Shown: positions 25,246 to 34,712, counted from the stretch's first letter. The stretch is 64,000 nt of DNA from G051132615 sp051132615 (GCF_051132615.1 NZ_CP152375.1:868001-932000), one strand, 5' to 3'. The notes: generated from the sequence alone by a model not told the origin. Translations and numbers: made by a program.

Positions 25246-26328
25246 TTATTTACTAACGGGTTTTAACTTCAATACTGGTAGTGCTCGATCTGCGCCACCA
25301 CCATCATACTTTGAGAATAAAACAGATTCTCCTATTTTGGGTAGGGCTCCATAAACACAATTAACATGATAAAAAACATTACTCATACCAGAGACATCAA
25401 TAAATCCCCATGCATTATGATTTAAATTCCTTATTACACCTTTATAACGCCTACTTATTTGATAACATAATAAACTGCATTTATGGACAAGCTCATCTGC
25501 TGTTGGCCTATCATCAGGATTAACTTGTAAACAAGATTTAACAATCGAAATTAATTGTTGAGATAAATAGCTAAATTGAGGGTTATCAATAAGAAAATTA
25601 GGGAACTCTTCATATTTTCCAGTTATAATATTACCGACTGCTTTAAGACCTGTCCCAAAAGGTTTTTTTCCTGTCAATAATTCATAGCTAATTGCCCCAA
25701 TAGACCATATATCAGCCTGTAAACCAACATCTCTAGGTGTATTAATAGATTCAGGAGCCATATATGGCAAAGCACCAACCGCTGTCGCTGATGCAGTGAT
25801 TGTATCGTTACCTCCTTCTGCCGCCATAGCAATTTCCTCATCAGCCATTTTAGCTATACCAAAATCTGTAATCTTTATTTGTTGTAAATTAAATGTATCT
25901 GTCACCATTATATTAGTGGGTTTAAGATCGCGATGTATCACACCAACATGATGAGATGCCGCTAATCCTTTTGCTAAGTGATGTAATATTCGAGCAGTTA
26001 GAAATGGATCTAAATATTCAATCGATTTTAATATCGCTGATGCTAAATCAGCACCTTCGATTAATTCTTCAACAAGATAAGCGCGATTATTTTCTTCGAC
26101 ATAATTTAGTGTTTTTGCAATATTTGGATGATTAATTTTAGCTGATACTATGGCACTACGGTGAAAACGTTTTTCAGCAGAATCATTTTTAGGTGTTTTC
26201 AAAGCAACATTACGTTTTAACAATAGATCATGGGCTAAGTAAACATACTGCATTCCTCCTACACCAACAAAGCCATCAATTCTATATCTTGAGGCTATTA
26301 ATTCATTGTAAGTATGTGGTCCTATCAT
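25246..26328 (-). CDS. Ser/Thr protein kinase with C-terminal cold-shock domain
   Basis: 360 aa. The kinase domain (about 15-285) has a Gly loop (GVGGMQYVYLA), Lys44 in VALKTP, HRD (132-134) with KPTN, DFG (155-157) and APE (MAPESIN). Residues about 296-355 fit a cold-shock domain: KGVIRNLN, AWGFIDV at the RNP1 position, VFYHV at RNP2 and IGESVLF. This suggests nucleic-acid sensing. The start overlaps the preceding kinase stop (ATGA). It is last in a phosphatase-kinase-kinase operon. Confidence 0.85.
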   Translation of the reverse strand: MIGPHTYNELIASRYRIDGFVGVGGMQYVYLAHDLLLKRNVALKTPKNDSAEKRFHRSAIVSAKINHPNIAKTLNYVEENNRAYLVEELIEGADLASAILKSIEYLDPFLTARILHHLAKGLAASHHVGVIHRDLKPTNIMVTDTFNLQQIKITDFGIAKMADEEIAMAAEGGNDTITASATAVGALPYMAPESINTPRDVGLQADIWSIGAISYELLTGKKPFGTGLKAVGNIITGKYEEFPNFLIDNPQFSYLSQQLISIVKSCLQVNPDDRPTADELVHKCSLLCYQISRRYKGVIRNLNHNAWGFIDVSGMSNVFYHVNCVYGALPKIGESVLFSKYDGGGADRALPVLKLKPVSK

Positions 26329-27401
26329 AATGTAATCTCAGGGTTTGATATATCAAATGTAATAAAATATCTTTCTCTAGCATGTCTATCACTATTACCT
26401 AATGATATGACGCAAGCACCATACAAAATAGTAACTTCTTTTATATATTTATTATTTACAAATACTTCTCCATTAATATTCTGCATTATAAAATTTAGAC
26501 CATCATAATAAAGCTCACATGACCCAACTGGAGAATCTAATTTAGCAGTTCTAGAATCGGCATTAAGGATATGAGACTTAGCTTTGTGTATAATTAAAGC
26601 TTGATGTTGATTCAATAATAAGTGTTTTCCTATCTCATCTCTTATATGGCTCATACGTGGCCGCTCAGTAGGGTTAGGAGAGAAACATTGCTCAAATAAT
26701 GGAATTAAGTTCGGGTAAGTGCTTAAATATCCATGTTCAAAAGACCCAACAGGTAATGTAGAGAACGGGGTATTTCTAAAATTTTGGAATAGTTCTGGTC
26801 TAATAAAATACAATACTGTAGCTCCAAAGGCATAAACGTCGATAGCATTTGTAAATTTGCTTTCATTTTGAAATAATTCAGGGGCAGAGAAGCCAAATGT
26901 TCCTTTGAATCCTATAGTTTTGGCATTTAAATCTTGCTTTCTAGATAAACCAAAATCAAAGATTTTAACAATATCTTCCCCACCCATTTTCATATTATTA
27001 GGTTTAATATCACGATGAATAATACCAGCTTGATGAATATCTGATATTCCCGATGCTATTTGCCATAATACTTTAAGTAAGCATTCTCCATTTTTTATTG
27101 TTTCTGGTAAACATAATAGGTCATTGCCCTTAATAAACTCCATTACAATTCCAATAATTGTACTATTGTCATAAATTACATCGTAAAGCTGAACTACATG
27201 TTTTGAACGAAGTTGCATAAGGGCATTAACTTCATCTAGTAGCCTATCCGTCTCAGAAATATCTCTTATGGATTTTATTACGACGTGGCGTTCTAAATTT
27301 TTATCATTGCAATAGAGGACATCACTGAAACCACCGCTAGCACCAGCACCAGGTAAAGGTTGGTATCTGTTTGGTAAATTTTCTAATAACCTATTTATCA
27401 T
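26325..27401 (-). CDS. Ser/Thr protein kinase with C-terminal FHA-like domain
   Basis: 358 aa. Kinase motifs: GAGASGGFSDVLY loop, Lys43 (VVIKSI), HRD 129-131 with KPNN, DFG 149-151, and SAPELF. After about residue 265 a beta-rich stretch ending NINGEVFVNNKYI and LYGACVISLGN resembles the end of an FHA domain (NGT-v-N, GD-I-LG), though the early Arg/Ser phospho-binding residues are not evident. I took the ATG at 27401 over a TTG one codon earlier. It overlaps the PP2C gene by 11 bases. Confidence 0.82.
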   Translation of the reverse strand: MINRLLENLPNRYQPLPGAGASGGFSDVLYCNDKNLERHVVIKSIRDISETDRLLDEVNALMQLRSKHVVQLYDVIYDNSTIIGIVMEFIKGNDLLCLPETIKNGECLLKVLWQIASGISDIHQAGIIHRDIKPNNMKMGGEDIVKIFDFGLSRKQDLNAKTIGFKGTFGFSAPELFQNESKFTNAIDVYAFGATVLYFIRPELFQNFRNTPFSTLPVGSFEHGYLSTYPNLIPLFEQCFSPNPTERPRMSHIRDEIGKHLLLNQHQALIIHKAKSHILNADSRTAKLDSPVGSCELYYDGLNFIMQNINGEVFVNNKYIKEVTILYGACVISLGNSDRHARERYFITFDISNPEITL

Positions 27402-28506
27402 CAAAATCTATCCTTAATTGAGGCTTTTTTTCTTGTTCTTCAATTGATTCATTAAGTTGAACAATTTCTTTAATTGTTTTTTGCTTTTTAGGCTTTCCTG
27501 TTCTCCGTCTATTAATAGTATATCTTGGCGTAAATTCATTTCTTGGATGTAATTGTTCTGTAGATTCAACATTGCTAGTATGATGAGAAAATTCTGTTGA
27601 TGTATCTTTCTCTACAGTAACCGTAGATATTTTTTCTATACCAATAAAATAGGCACTTCCATTAGAATCCCATAACTGCACTGTTCCAGTTGCTATATCT
27701 GTATTATTTGAAAGAAGAGTTGATAGTTCTGATATAACTATTGTAGTTGAATTATCGGAACCTCCACTCCAACTTGATACAGAGATTAGCCTCTTTGCCA
27801 GTTCAAAAGATGATATATCTTGCGCGACTAATGTATTAAAGGTGGGTATAGGTAGAGAATGTACTCCATCACTTGTAAGTAATAGTTTTTTTATTGATAA
27901 AATATTCGGAAGGCTGATTTGATGAACTTCTATTTCATCTCCAATGCCTACATACTGAAGAAGTTTATAACTCATCTCTGAAGGGTTTTCTAACTGTTTT
28001 AACTGCCCTGCAATCGTATCATCAACAGATAATTGCGTCACATTATGTCCTGTAAAACAGTATATCCGGCTATCCCCAATATTAACTGCACTTGTGTTAC
28101 CATCATTATCATAAATAAACGCTGAGAGTGTAGCTCCTCCATTCCCTTCATATTTATTAAAAACACTTTGATTTGCCTCATACGTTGCTTTTAAAAGGCG
28201 TTCATCGACATTTAAATTCCTATTTTGAATACAACTTGAAATGAATGAAGAAACAGCGAGTGAGGCACACTCTGTACCATTTGGCATTCCCCCAATGCCA
28301 TCACATAATACGCCAACTATAAATGATTTTGATGGGGTTACTTGAGCTCTTAATAAAACTGCTTTATCTTGATTTTCATTTCTGACTAAGCCTATATCTG
28401 ATGCAATAGCAATTGGAAAATTGTCAGCAACGCTAACAGCACAATTTTTAGGTGTTTTTCGTGTTATCCAATTATTAATTTGCTGTCTCAAATTATCTTT
28501 ACTCAT
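27391..28506 (-). CDS. PP2C-family Ser/Thr protein phosphatase
   Basis: 371 aa. PP2C metal and core motifs are all present: VRNENQDKA, VLCDGIGGMPNGTE, GGATLSAFI, NIGDSRIYCF, LLTSDGVHSLP and GGSDNSTTIVI. The last 120 residues are Ser/Thr-rich then Lys/Glu-rich, likely a flexible tail and substrate for the kinases. First gene of the three-gene operon; it would counter the two kinases encoded behind it. Confidence 0.9.
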   Translation of the reverse strand: MSKDNLRQQINNWITRKTPKNCAVSVADNFPIAIASDIGLVRNENQDKAVLLRAQVTPSKSFIVGVLCDGIGGMPNGTECASLAVSSFISSCIQNRNLNVDERLLKATYEANQSVFNKYEGNGGATLSAFIYDNDGNTSAVNIGDSRIYCFTGHNVTQLSVDDTIAGQLKQLENPSEMSYKLLQYVGIGDEIEVHQISLPNILSIKKLLLTSDGVHSLPIPTFNTLVAQDISSFELAKRLISVSSWSGGSDNSTTIVISELSTLLSNNTDIATGTVQLWDSNGSAYFIGIEKISTVTVEKDTSTEFSHHTSNVESTEQLHPRNEFTPRYTINRRRTGKPKKQKTIKEIVQLNESIEEQEKKPQLRIDFDDK

Positions 28507-28884
28507 AATTGGTTTATCACCATTCCTTGATAACTAAAAGTACCTCTAAATATACATCATACTTAACTGCTCTTGGATAATTTTTTGTAAAAGTCTCACA
28601 AAAGTGAACATTTAACTACATCACTTTTCTTTTTTGATAAAAAATTCTGTTTTCCATGTATTAAATGATTAATACCAAATATACATATTTTTCATATATT
28701 AGCATTAATTAAGAAGTTAAATATCATTAAAATTTCACTATATATAATATATGATCATATCTATTCATTAAAATATACTCAAAAATCATGTATTTTCAAT
28801 CAAAAATTCTATTTTAATACTGGTTATCATTAAAATAGAATTTATTCAAACACCATTATGAATATATAATGAAATTTTAAACTA

Positions 28885-28942
28885 AACGCAGGATAGGCGG
28901 TAGCCGTTAAACACGGTGTGTTTTTGTTCTGCTTATGCAGAA
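28885..28942 (-). other. Candidate P-type oriT (nic-like site plus inverted repeats)
   Basis: Read on the minus strand, GCCTATCCTGC (28888-28898) fits the IncP/MOBP nic consensus YATCCTGY and its RP4 context CCTATCCTG. Next to it lie AAACAC-ggt-GTGTTT (28909-28923) and TTCTGC-ttat-GCAGAA (28927-28942). No relaxase gene is in the window. The rest of 28507-28984 is AT-rich and has no gene. Confidence 0.35.
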
Positions 28943-28984
28943 AAGATGATAAGATTCTAAAAAAATTTATTTTGAGTAGTAAAA

Positions 28985-31681
28985 ATGGATGAAGAGTTTC
29001 AGTTAAATCTCAATCAATCTTTTGCTGATCAGCAAAGATTACAACGCGAGCAAGAAGAGCAATTACAACGTCAAAAAGAAGCGTTGGAGTTGGCACAACA
29101 GAAGGCTCCTGAACTCAATGAAACCATCAAAAATGCCTTTGACCAAAGCACGTTTACTCATAATCTAGATAAATTAAACAAAGAACAAAAAGAGGCTGTA
29201 TTTGACGGCTTAGCTTTCGATGTGGCTCTTAAAGGTGGGCGTAACGATAATATCGATATCAAATTGATGTATTACAGCCCTAAAACAGGTTGTTTAATGG
29301 CTAATATTGGTAACAATAAATATGCCTTTGCAAATGTAGCAGAAGCCATAAACAATAAAGGGCTCACTGTTGATTCAGAATTGTTGGAGGCTAAAAATCC
29401 AGATAAAACAGAATATCAGAAAGCAAAATCTGAGCCTTATAGTGAGCTTTATCAAAGAATCTATCCACCTATAGGACGTAAAAAGCAGATTATCAATGCG
29501 TTGGATGAACATTTGTTTGATAAACAAGTATCTGGCTTTAACAAAAAAGAGCAATATATCCTTAAAGAAGCTCTAGGCTTTATTGTCCATGATCACGCTG
29601 GTGATCCGCCAAAAGTTCACCAGTTACAGATCAATAAAGATGAAGTTCAGTTACAGTTAGGTGAACGCAATGAACATTTAAGCTTATCAACTCAAAAAAT
29701 TCTGGCTGGAGAATCTTTAGAGAATATCGTTAAACAACCTATTGAACCTCCATTAGAACCAGAAGACACCAAACGTAAAATTATTGCCCGACAGGGAGAT
29801 ACTGGTTGGAGTCTGGCTAAAAAACTGGATTCAGAACACCCATATGAAGCTTTAGGTGCTTTGTATCGATCTGGGCAAATAAGAGATATTCAGCTTAAAG
29901 ATGGTCATCAACATGTTATCCCTAATATTCAACCCAATAAAGAATACACTTATGATCGCAGTCAATATACAGAAGCAGAACAAGCTATAAATGAAAAAGA
30001 AGGGAGAAAAAATACTTCTGGGCAAGGTATGATCAATGAACGTATTGATCAGGCTCGAGCCGAACAAGCCAGACAAGCGCAAGAGGAAAGGCAACTAACC
30101 GCTCAACATCGAAATGAGCAAATCAGTTTAGCTAGAGGAAGAATGAGTGAAGACCCTTATTATCAAAAGCTACGTCAAGAACAAAAATTTGATCCTTTGA
30201 GTTACGCTAGACAATACAAAGCTAAAGATGATGAAATTGTTCTAGGTATGTTGGGTAATGTGAATCTAAATAAACTACCTATTCCCGATACAGTCAAACA
30301 CTGGGGAGTAGAGGTTTATCAAGCGACAGAACAAAGAGTACTGAACCAAAAAGCAGCATTCGAAACAGGGTTGAATATGCTCACAGGTATGGGCAGTAGA
30401 ATGGCTGCTGGTGTAACCTCAATTCCTGCTGCGGCTATTTATGGTACAGAAGCCGCTGTAGCCATACAAAAAGATATTCAGGAACGCTATACCTATACGC
30501 CTAGTGCCAGTACACAAGAAATCATACAAAAAAATATAGGTCAGCCTTTAGCCCCTTATATCAAGCAAATGGAACAAGGCATAGAATCCGTTAGACAAAG
30601 TAATGTTGATGCTTATGGTTTAGCTGGGACAGCACTGTTATTTGGCTCTTTTGAAGTATTAAGTGAAGTTATACCCGTTAAAGGCGGTAAACAGCTGGCA
30701 AAAGTCTTTAAAATGGGTGGTGATGATACGATTACAGCCATCACAAAGAATGCGATTAAAGAAGGAAATATCAGCAATGTTAAGTATTTTGAGCATGGAG
30801 GGGTAAGTTTTAATAAAAAACATACTCAACCCACAAGCAATTTTAGCCAAACACCTGTGATACAAAAGAACGTAACCGTTCCTTTGTTTGTTGAAAAACA
30901 TGTCCCATTGATTAAAGAGCCAACAGGGCAGTTTACAGGAGTTAAAGCTGATCCGAACTTTGATTTCAGAACCAATGTGGAAAATACAGTATTACCCAGA
31001 GCATCAAGAGAAATTACTTACCCAACTGAAGTACCAAGTCCTTTAAGTTATAAAGAAACTCAATTCCCACAAGATTTAAAAACAGTAGGATTAACAGCAG
31101 AAGAATTTAGAAACCTTAATCTGAAATCAGTGGATACTTGGACAGATATAGAAGCACAAAAGATGAAACAACTTAGAGAGATGGTTCCTAACATCACTAC
31201 AGAAACTGAATTACAAAAAGTGATTTCGTTTAGTGATATAGATAGGTATTTGGATCCTGAAAACCCTTATACGACTATAGGCGGTTATATAGCTCGAGCA
31301 GAAGATGTAAAACATTTAAAAAATTATGATGAAGTATATGAGTCATTAAGACTAGATTATCCATATACGAAGTTTGCTGAAGATGGTACAAGTTATGGCA
31401 TCATTAGGTTTAAAATAGAAAAAGTAGAAAAGATTCAGATACCTTATGGTTCTAAGCTAGGTGGAACAGATACAAGCTCTGCTCCAGCTACAAGAAATGG
31501 GTTTTTAGCGACACGCAATGGTGAGGCTATTCCTGAGTGGAATTATCCTAAAGGTGTATATGAGCCGCCGAAAGATGGAGCTGAACTTTATAAGGTGATT
31601 GATGGTAAAGAAGAGTTGGTAGGACGATATATTGAGAGTGAGAAAAGATTCTTACCTGAAAGCAATAAGGAAATAAAATGA
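28985..31681 (+). CDS. Large modular toxin-like protein with probable C-terminal toxin domain
   Basis: 898 aa. A Gln/Glu-rich coiled coil (1-45) and an unknown domain (to about 250) precede a LysM-like segment (IIARQGDTGWSLAKKL and following, about 264-320). A charged coiled coil (about 340-390), two short hydrophobic regions near 465-490 and 545-570, and a variable C-terminal domain of about 150 residues (GGYIARAEDVKHLKNYDEVYE; RNGEAIPEWNYP) complete it. This layout, with a small gene overlapping by four bases, is that of polymorphic toxins. Delivery by the T4SS is conjecture. Confidence 0.6.
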   Translation: MDEEFQLNLNQSFADQQRLQREQEEQLQRQKEALELAQQKAPELNETIKNAFDQSTFTHNLDKLNKEQKEAVFDGLAFDVALKGGRNDNIDIKLMYYSPKTGCLMANIGNNKYAFANVAEAINNKGLTVDSELLEAKNPDKTEYQKAKSEPYSELYQRIYPPIGRKKQIINALDEHLFDKQVSGFNKKEQYILKEALGFIVHDHAGDPPKVHQLQINKDEVQLQLGERNEHLSLSTQKILAGESLENIVKQPIEPPLEPEDTKRKIIARQGDTGWSLAKKLDSEHPYEALGALYRSGQIRDIQLKDGHQHVIPNIQPNKEYTYDRSQYTEAEQAINEKEGRKNTSGQGMINERIDQARAEQARQAQEERQLTAQHRNEQISLARGRMSEDPYYQKLRQEQKFDPLSYARQYKAKDDEIVLGMLGNVNLNKLPIPDTVKHWGVEVYQATEQRVLNQKAAFETGLNMLTGMGSRMAAGVTSIPAAAIYGTEAAVAIQKDIQERYTYTPSASTQEIIQKNIGQPLAPYIKQMEQGIESVRQSNVDAYGLAGTALLFGSFEVLSEVIPVKGGKQLAKVFKMGGDDTITAITKNAIKEGNISNVKYFEHGGVSFNKKHTQPTSNFSQTPVIQKNVTVPLFVEKHVPLIKEPTGQFTGVKADPNFDFRTNVENTVLPRASREITYPTEVPSPLSYKETQFPQDLKTVGLTAEEFRNLNLKSVDTWTDIEAQKMKQLREMVPNITTETELQKVISFSDIDRYLDPENPYTTIGGYIARAEDVKHLKNYDEVYESLRLDYPYTKFAEDGTSYGIIRFKIEKVEKIQIPYGSKLGGTDTSSAPATRNGFLATRNGEAIPEWNYPKGVYEPPKDGAELYKVIDGKEELVGRYIESEKRFLPESNKEIK

Positions 31682-32148
31682 TTAGAAATGATATATATAC
31701 CTTATATCAAGGAAAAGAATATGAAATTATTAGCTCTATTGAGAATGGAGATAGAATTTATCAGTTACGTTCATTAGACCCTCAAGATTTAAAAAATGGA
31801 TTTTCAATTTATAAGAGACCAGAATATGTGCTGACAAGTAAAGGGGAAAAATTTTACTTGCCACCGAGGGATATCAATGAGCCAGACATTTATATAAAAG
31901 ACATTATTCCTTTAGAGGTAAGTGAAGTTTATGGCATAAATACTTTTGGTATTTATAAAGGGTGTGAAGTTGGAGTCAGAATGGAAGATAAAACAGGTAA
32001 AAACTTATTACTTGGTGTTGGCGATGCAATGATGGCCAGTAAGCTTGGGTTTGAGTTTGATGAGCGTGGAGTCTATATGAAATGGGTACCAAAAGAAGAG
32101 GTTGAATTGTTTGAAAAAAAAGAGCCTATGCCTAATTATTTTAAATAG
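31678..32148 (+). CDS. Probable immunity protein for the toxin-like gene
   Basis: 156 aa, acidic, soluble, without a recognised family. Its ATG overlaps the toxin-like stop (ATGA), the usual arrangement for toxin/immunity pairs. Function is inferred from this coupling only. Confidence 0.5.
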   Translation: MIRNDIYTLYQGKEYEIISSIENGDRIYQLRSLDPQDLKNGFSIYKRPEYVLTSKGEKFYLPPRDINEPDIYIKDIIPLEVSEVYGINTFGIYKGCEVGVRMEDKTGKNLLLGVGDAMMASKLGFEFDERGVYMKWVPKEEVELFEKKEPMPNYFK

Positions 32149-32180
32149 TTTGTTCTAGTAAGCATCAAGCGTTACTGCTA

Positions 32181-32265
32181 TACCATTTCTATAAATGTAG
32201 CTATGGTAGAATTCAGTATGAAAAAATTAATTTTACTCCCTTTATTATTTTTATCTATCGTTCAT
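32181..32265 (+). promoter_or_regulatory. Leader cassette: extended -10 promoter abutting a signal-peptide start
   Basis: CATTTCTATAAATGTAGC, then TGGTAGAAT (extended -10) and five bases later ATGAAAAAATTA with the signal peptide. Transcription would begin at or next to the A of ATG, i.e. a leaderless mRNA, and no ribosome site fits. The same block recurs before other genes at 33113, 53392 and 53003 (minus), in a dead copy at 54111, and in diverged form at 22355, 23907 and 34000. Confidence 0.65.
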
Positions 32266-32547
32266 GCGGAACCTCTCCCCCCAGTTTGCCAAGAAAACAA
32301 ATGGGCTATGGTTGAAGGAAAAACAAAAAAAGATTTAGAGCATGAAAAGTTATATGGTTATTCAAAACCAATGTCTTATTGTATTCTCCCTAATGAAAAA
32401 TATTATTCAATTGTGAGGCTATACAATCAGAAAAAAAGCAAATATAAGAATCTATTTAACCAATACTCAGGACAATCTCCTACCTTTGAGCAAATAGAGA
32501 AAGCTAAGGAACAAATGCGTAAAGATGGATATATAGTGATTAAATAG
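32218..32547 (+). CDS. Small secreted protein, KYK-LF-QYSG family, paralogue 1
   Basis: 109 aa with signal peptide MKKLILLPLLFLSIVHA. The mature part has two cysteines, an NKWAM segment, YCILPNEKYYS and the ending YKNLFNQYSGQSPTFEQIEK, KAKEQMRKDGYIV. Intact or broken relatives are at 34033 and 53075. Unknown family. I start at 32218, inside the leader cassette, instead of the earlier in-frame ATG that lies within the promoter. Confidence 0.65.
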   Translation: MKKLILLPLLFLSIVHAEPLPPVCQENKWAMVEGKTKKDLEHEKLYGYSKPMSYCILPNEKYYSIVRLYNQKKSKYKNLFNQYSGQSPTFEQIEKAKEQMRKDGYIVIK

Positions 32548-32668
32548 CTTAAAATAGTGCCAATTGGAAAACTTCTGGGCTTATTATCCTTCACAGTATT
32601 GAGTATCACACTAAGAAATTTGTGAAGAAAAACTGGGAAAATATGTATTATTTGATTAAGGAGGGGAT

Positions 32669-33088
32669 ATGTTTTCTTTTAATCCATTGAAAATAGAAAC
32701 CTGTCCATATTATTCTGATGATAAAAGTTTTATGACTCATTTTAATGTCTGTAGCGATTGGCTTCTATTATCTGAGATTGAACAAATATTAAAAGAAATT
32801 CCTAATGTAAAAAACGTACAAAGAAGCAGATTTTTCTCAAAAGATGTCCCTATAAAATTTGATTACTTGGATAAACATTTTATTGTATGTGAAGGTATAG
32901 GATATGAATATTGGATTGGGCCTGACTGGGAGGTTTATGATCATCAGTTAGAGCCTTTTAATGTTGAAGTAATCGAAAAATATTTCAGAGAATATAATAA
33001 TCCTTTTCAAATATTGTTATATAGATTGTTTTTTCTTTCTATACTAGTAGCTTTTTTATTTCAAACATATTTTTGGCTCAGCAGTTAA
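32669..33088 (+). CDS. Unknown protein with C-terminal membrane helix
   Basis: 139 aa: soluble domain (EIEQILKEIPNVKNVQRSRFF, EGIGYEYWIGPDWEVYD) and one C-terminal helix (LLYRLFFLSILVAFLFQTYFW). AAGGAGGGG precedes the ATG, a strong ribosome site, unlike the leader-cassette neighbours. Size and anchoring would suit an immunity protein, but nothing proves it. Confidence 0.55.
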   Translation: MFSFNPLKIETCPYYSDDKSFMTHFNVCSDWLLLSEIEQILKEIPNVKNVQRSRFFSKDVPIKFDYLDKHFIVCEGIGYEYWIGPDWEVYDHQLEPFNVEVIEKYFREYNNPFQILLYRLFFLSILVAFLFQTYFWLSS

Positions 33089-33148
33089 AACATAGTTTTA
33101 CTTCCTTCTCTCACCATTTCTATAAATATAGCTGTGGTAGAATGCCGT

Positions 33149-33941
33149 ATGAAAAAATTAATTCTATTTCCTTTACTATTTTTATCTTTTGCTCATGCTG
33201 AAATTATTCAGATGAAAGTTACCAGCACAATAGATGAAAATGTATCTTCTTGTCTAAACCAAACTAATCAAGAAGAGATTATGCAAGACTCAATTTCTAA
33301 AGACACAAAAAAAACAGAAACGATAAGTATATTCAACAACTAGAAGGTCTCGCAAAAAACGGAGACATGCAATCTCAATATAACCTAGGTATGGAATATT
33401 ACTTTAATTCTGACATGATTAATGCTTTTCAATGGCTTTTGAAAGCCGCTATGCAAGGGTATACTGAGGCTCAACTCCAAGTTGCATTAATGTATGATTA
33501 TGGAAACATGCTTGAAATTGAAAAAGATCCAGTTAAAGCGATTGAATGGTACGAAAAAGCAGCTTATCAAAATAACGAATATGCCCAATACCGATTAGGA
33601 GAAATGTATCTTGATGGTGAAGGTGGACAGCAGAATTATGATAAAGCGGTTGAGTGGTTACAAAAAGCAGCACAACAGGGTTATTTAGTGCTCAATATCA
33701 GCTTGGTTACCTATATTATTATGGTGGAGGAGTGCCTCAAAATTTCGATCAAGCATTTAGCTGGTTTGAAAAAGCTGCAAAAAATGGGGACTCAGATGCT
33801 CAATATGTAATTGGTCTTATGTATTATCAAGCGGATGGTGTTAAGCAAGATTTAGAAAAAGCATTTGAATGGTTTCGTAAATCCGCTAAACAAGGAAATG
33901 GGTTAGCAAAAGAAATATTGATTAATAATAATGAGTTGTAA
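33149..33941 (+). pseudogene. Secreted Sel1-repeat protein gene with two frameshifts
   Basis: A leader cassette and signal peptide (MKKLILFPLLFLSFAHA) lead into a frame that stops at 33343. Shifting at an A8 tract (about 33306-33313) restores YIQQLEGLAKNGDMQSQYNLG and Sel1 repeats (AIEWYEKAAYQNNEYAQYRLG). A second shift near 33685 is needed to reach AQYQLGYLYYYGGGVPQNFD and FEWFRKSAKQGNGLAK. Repaired it would encode about 260 aa with five or six Sel1 repeats. Two breaks suggest decay. Confidence 0.75.
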
Positions 33942-34032
33942 ATTTAACTTGTTAGCTTTCCTAGACTCATTAATCACCTGACTGTATACCTGCTATTCTG
34001 CTAATTCAAAAAATAACCTGATGGAATTAGGT

Positions 34033-34378
34033 ATGAAAAAATTAATCTTAATTTCAGCACTGTTTTTACCTGTTCACGTTGAAGCAAAGACATGGATACC
34101 TCCTTCAATTTGTCTCGATAATGGTTGGGCTGAAAATCTCTGCGATTTATCCTTTAGTTAAAAATTACTTAACGTGGACAGGCAGTTCAGTGCCCTTTGT
34201 ACGCAGTGATTTTTGCATCTTACCTAATGGTGATCATTACTCATCATGGAAATTAGCTGAGCACAAAGATGATAGATATAAAGAATTGTTTAAACAATAT
34301 TCAGGACAATATCCCACCTTTAAACAAATTAAAAAAGCAAAAGAACAAATACGTAAAGACGGGTATATAGTAGATTAA
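34033..34378 (+). pseudogene. Small secreted protein, KYK-LF-QYSG family, paralogue 2 (frameshifted)
   Basis: Frame 1 gives MKKLILISALFLPVHVEAK... and stops at 34161. Moving one frame restores FVRSDFCILPNGDHYSS and YKELFKQYSGQYPTFKQIKK to a stop at 34378, matching the protein at 32218. One shift between about 34135 and 34160 breaks it. Confidence 0.7.
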
Positions 34379-34538
34379 ATAAGCGACTACAATTGTGTGT
34401 GAATGAAACACCGAAAGGGGCTTATTTTTATGTTCTATTGCTTTGTTCCCTATAGAAAAAATACGGTGTTGAAAATGTAATAAAAAATTAGCCGAAGCTA
34501 AATATTTATATCTATTGAATGCCCCCAAATGTAGGGAA

Positions 34539-34712
34539 TTAATTCCGTTCCATATTTTCTGATTGATTTATATCTACGGTTTTACTCTTAATATCATCAA
34601 ATTTTTGTTGAGCCTGTGTTGTAAACTCTGCCTGATCCACTTCTTTTGCTAACTGGCTAATAATACGTGCTTCTGCTTTACCCATAACAGACATTTTATT
34701 AAGATATGGCAT
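34539..34712 (-). CDS. 57-aa protein of unknown function
   Basis: MPYLNKMSVMGKAEARIISQ and LAKEVDQAEFTTQAQQKFDD followed by a polar tail, 57 aa. GGAG lies seven bases before the ATG and the codon use is normal, so it is probably real despite its size. No family recognised. A terminator separates it from the YwqK-like gene upstream. Confidence 0.55.
   Translation of the reverse strand: MPYLNKMSVMGKAEARIISQLAKEVDQAEFTTQAQQKFDDIKSKTVDINQSENMERN

Noticed and set aside
28985..31681. Relaxase or TraI-type protein because of its length and nearby oriT-like site
   Set aside because: No HxDxxH-type metal motif, relaxase tyrosine or helicase motifs are visible.
33306..33313. Programmed frameshift in the Sel1 gene
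   Set aside because: No slippery heptamer with pseudoknot or internal Shine-Dalgarno is evident, and a second frameshift shows plain decay.
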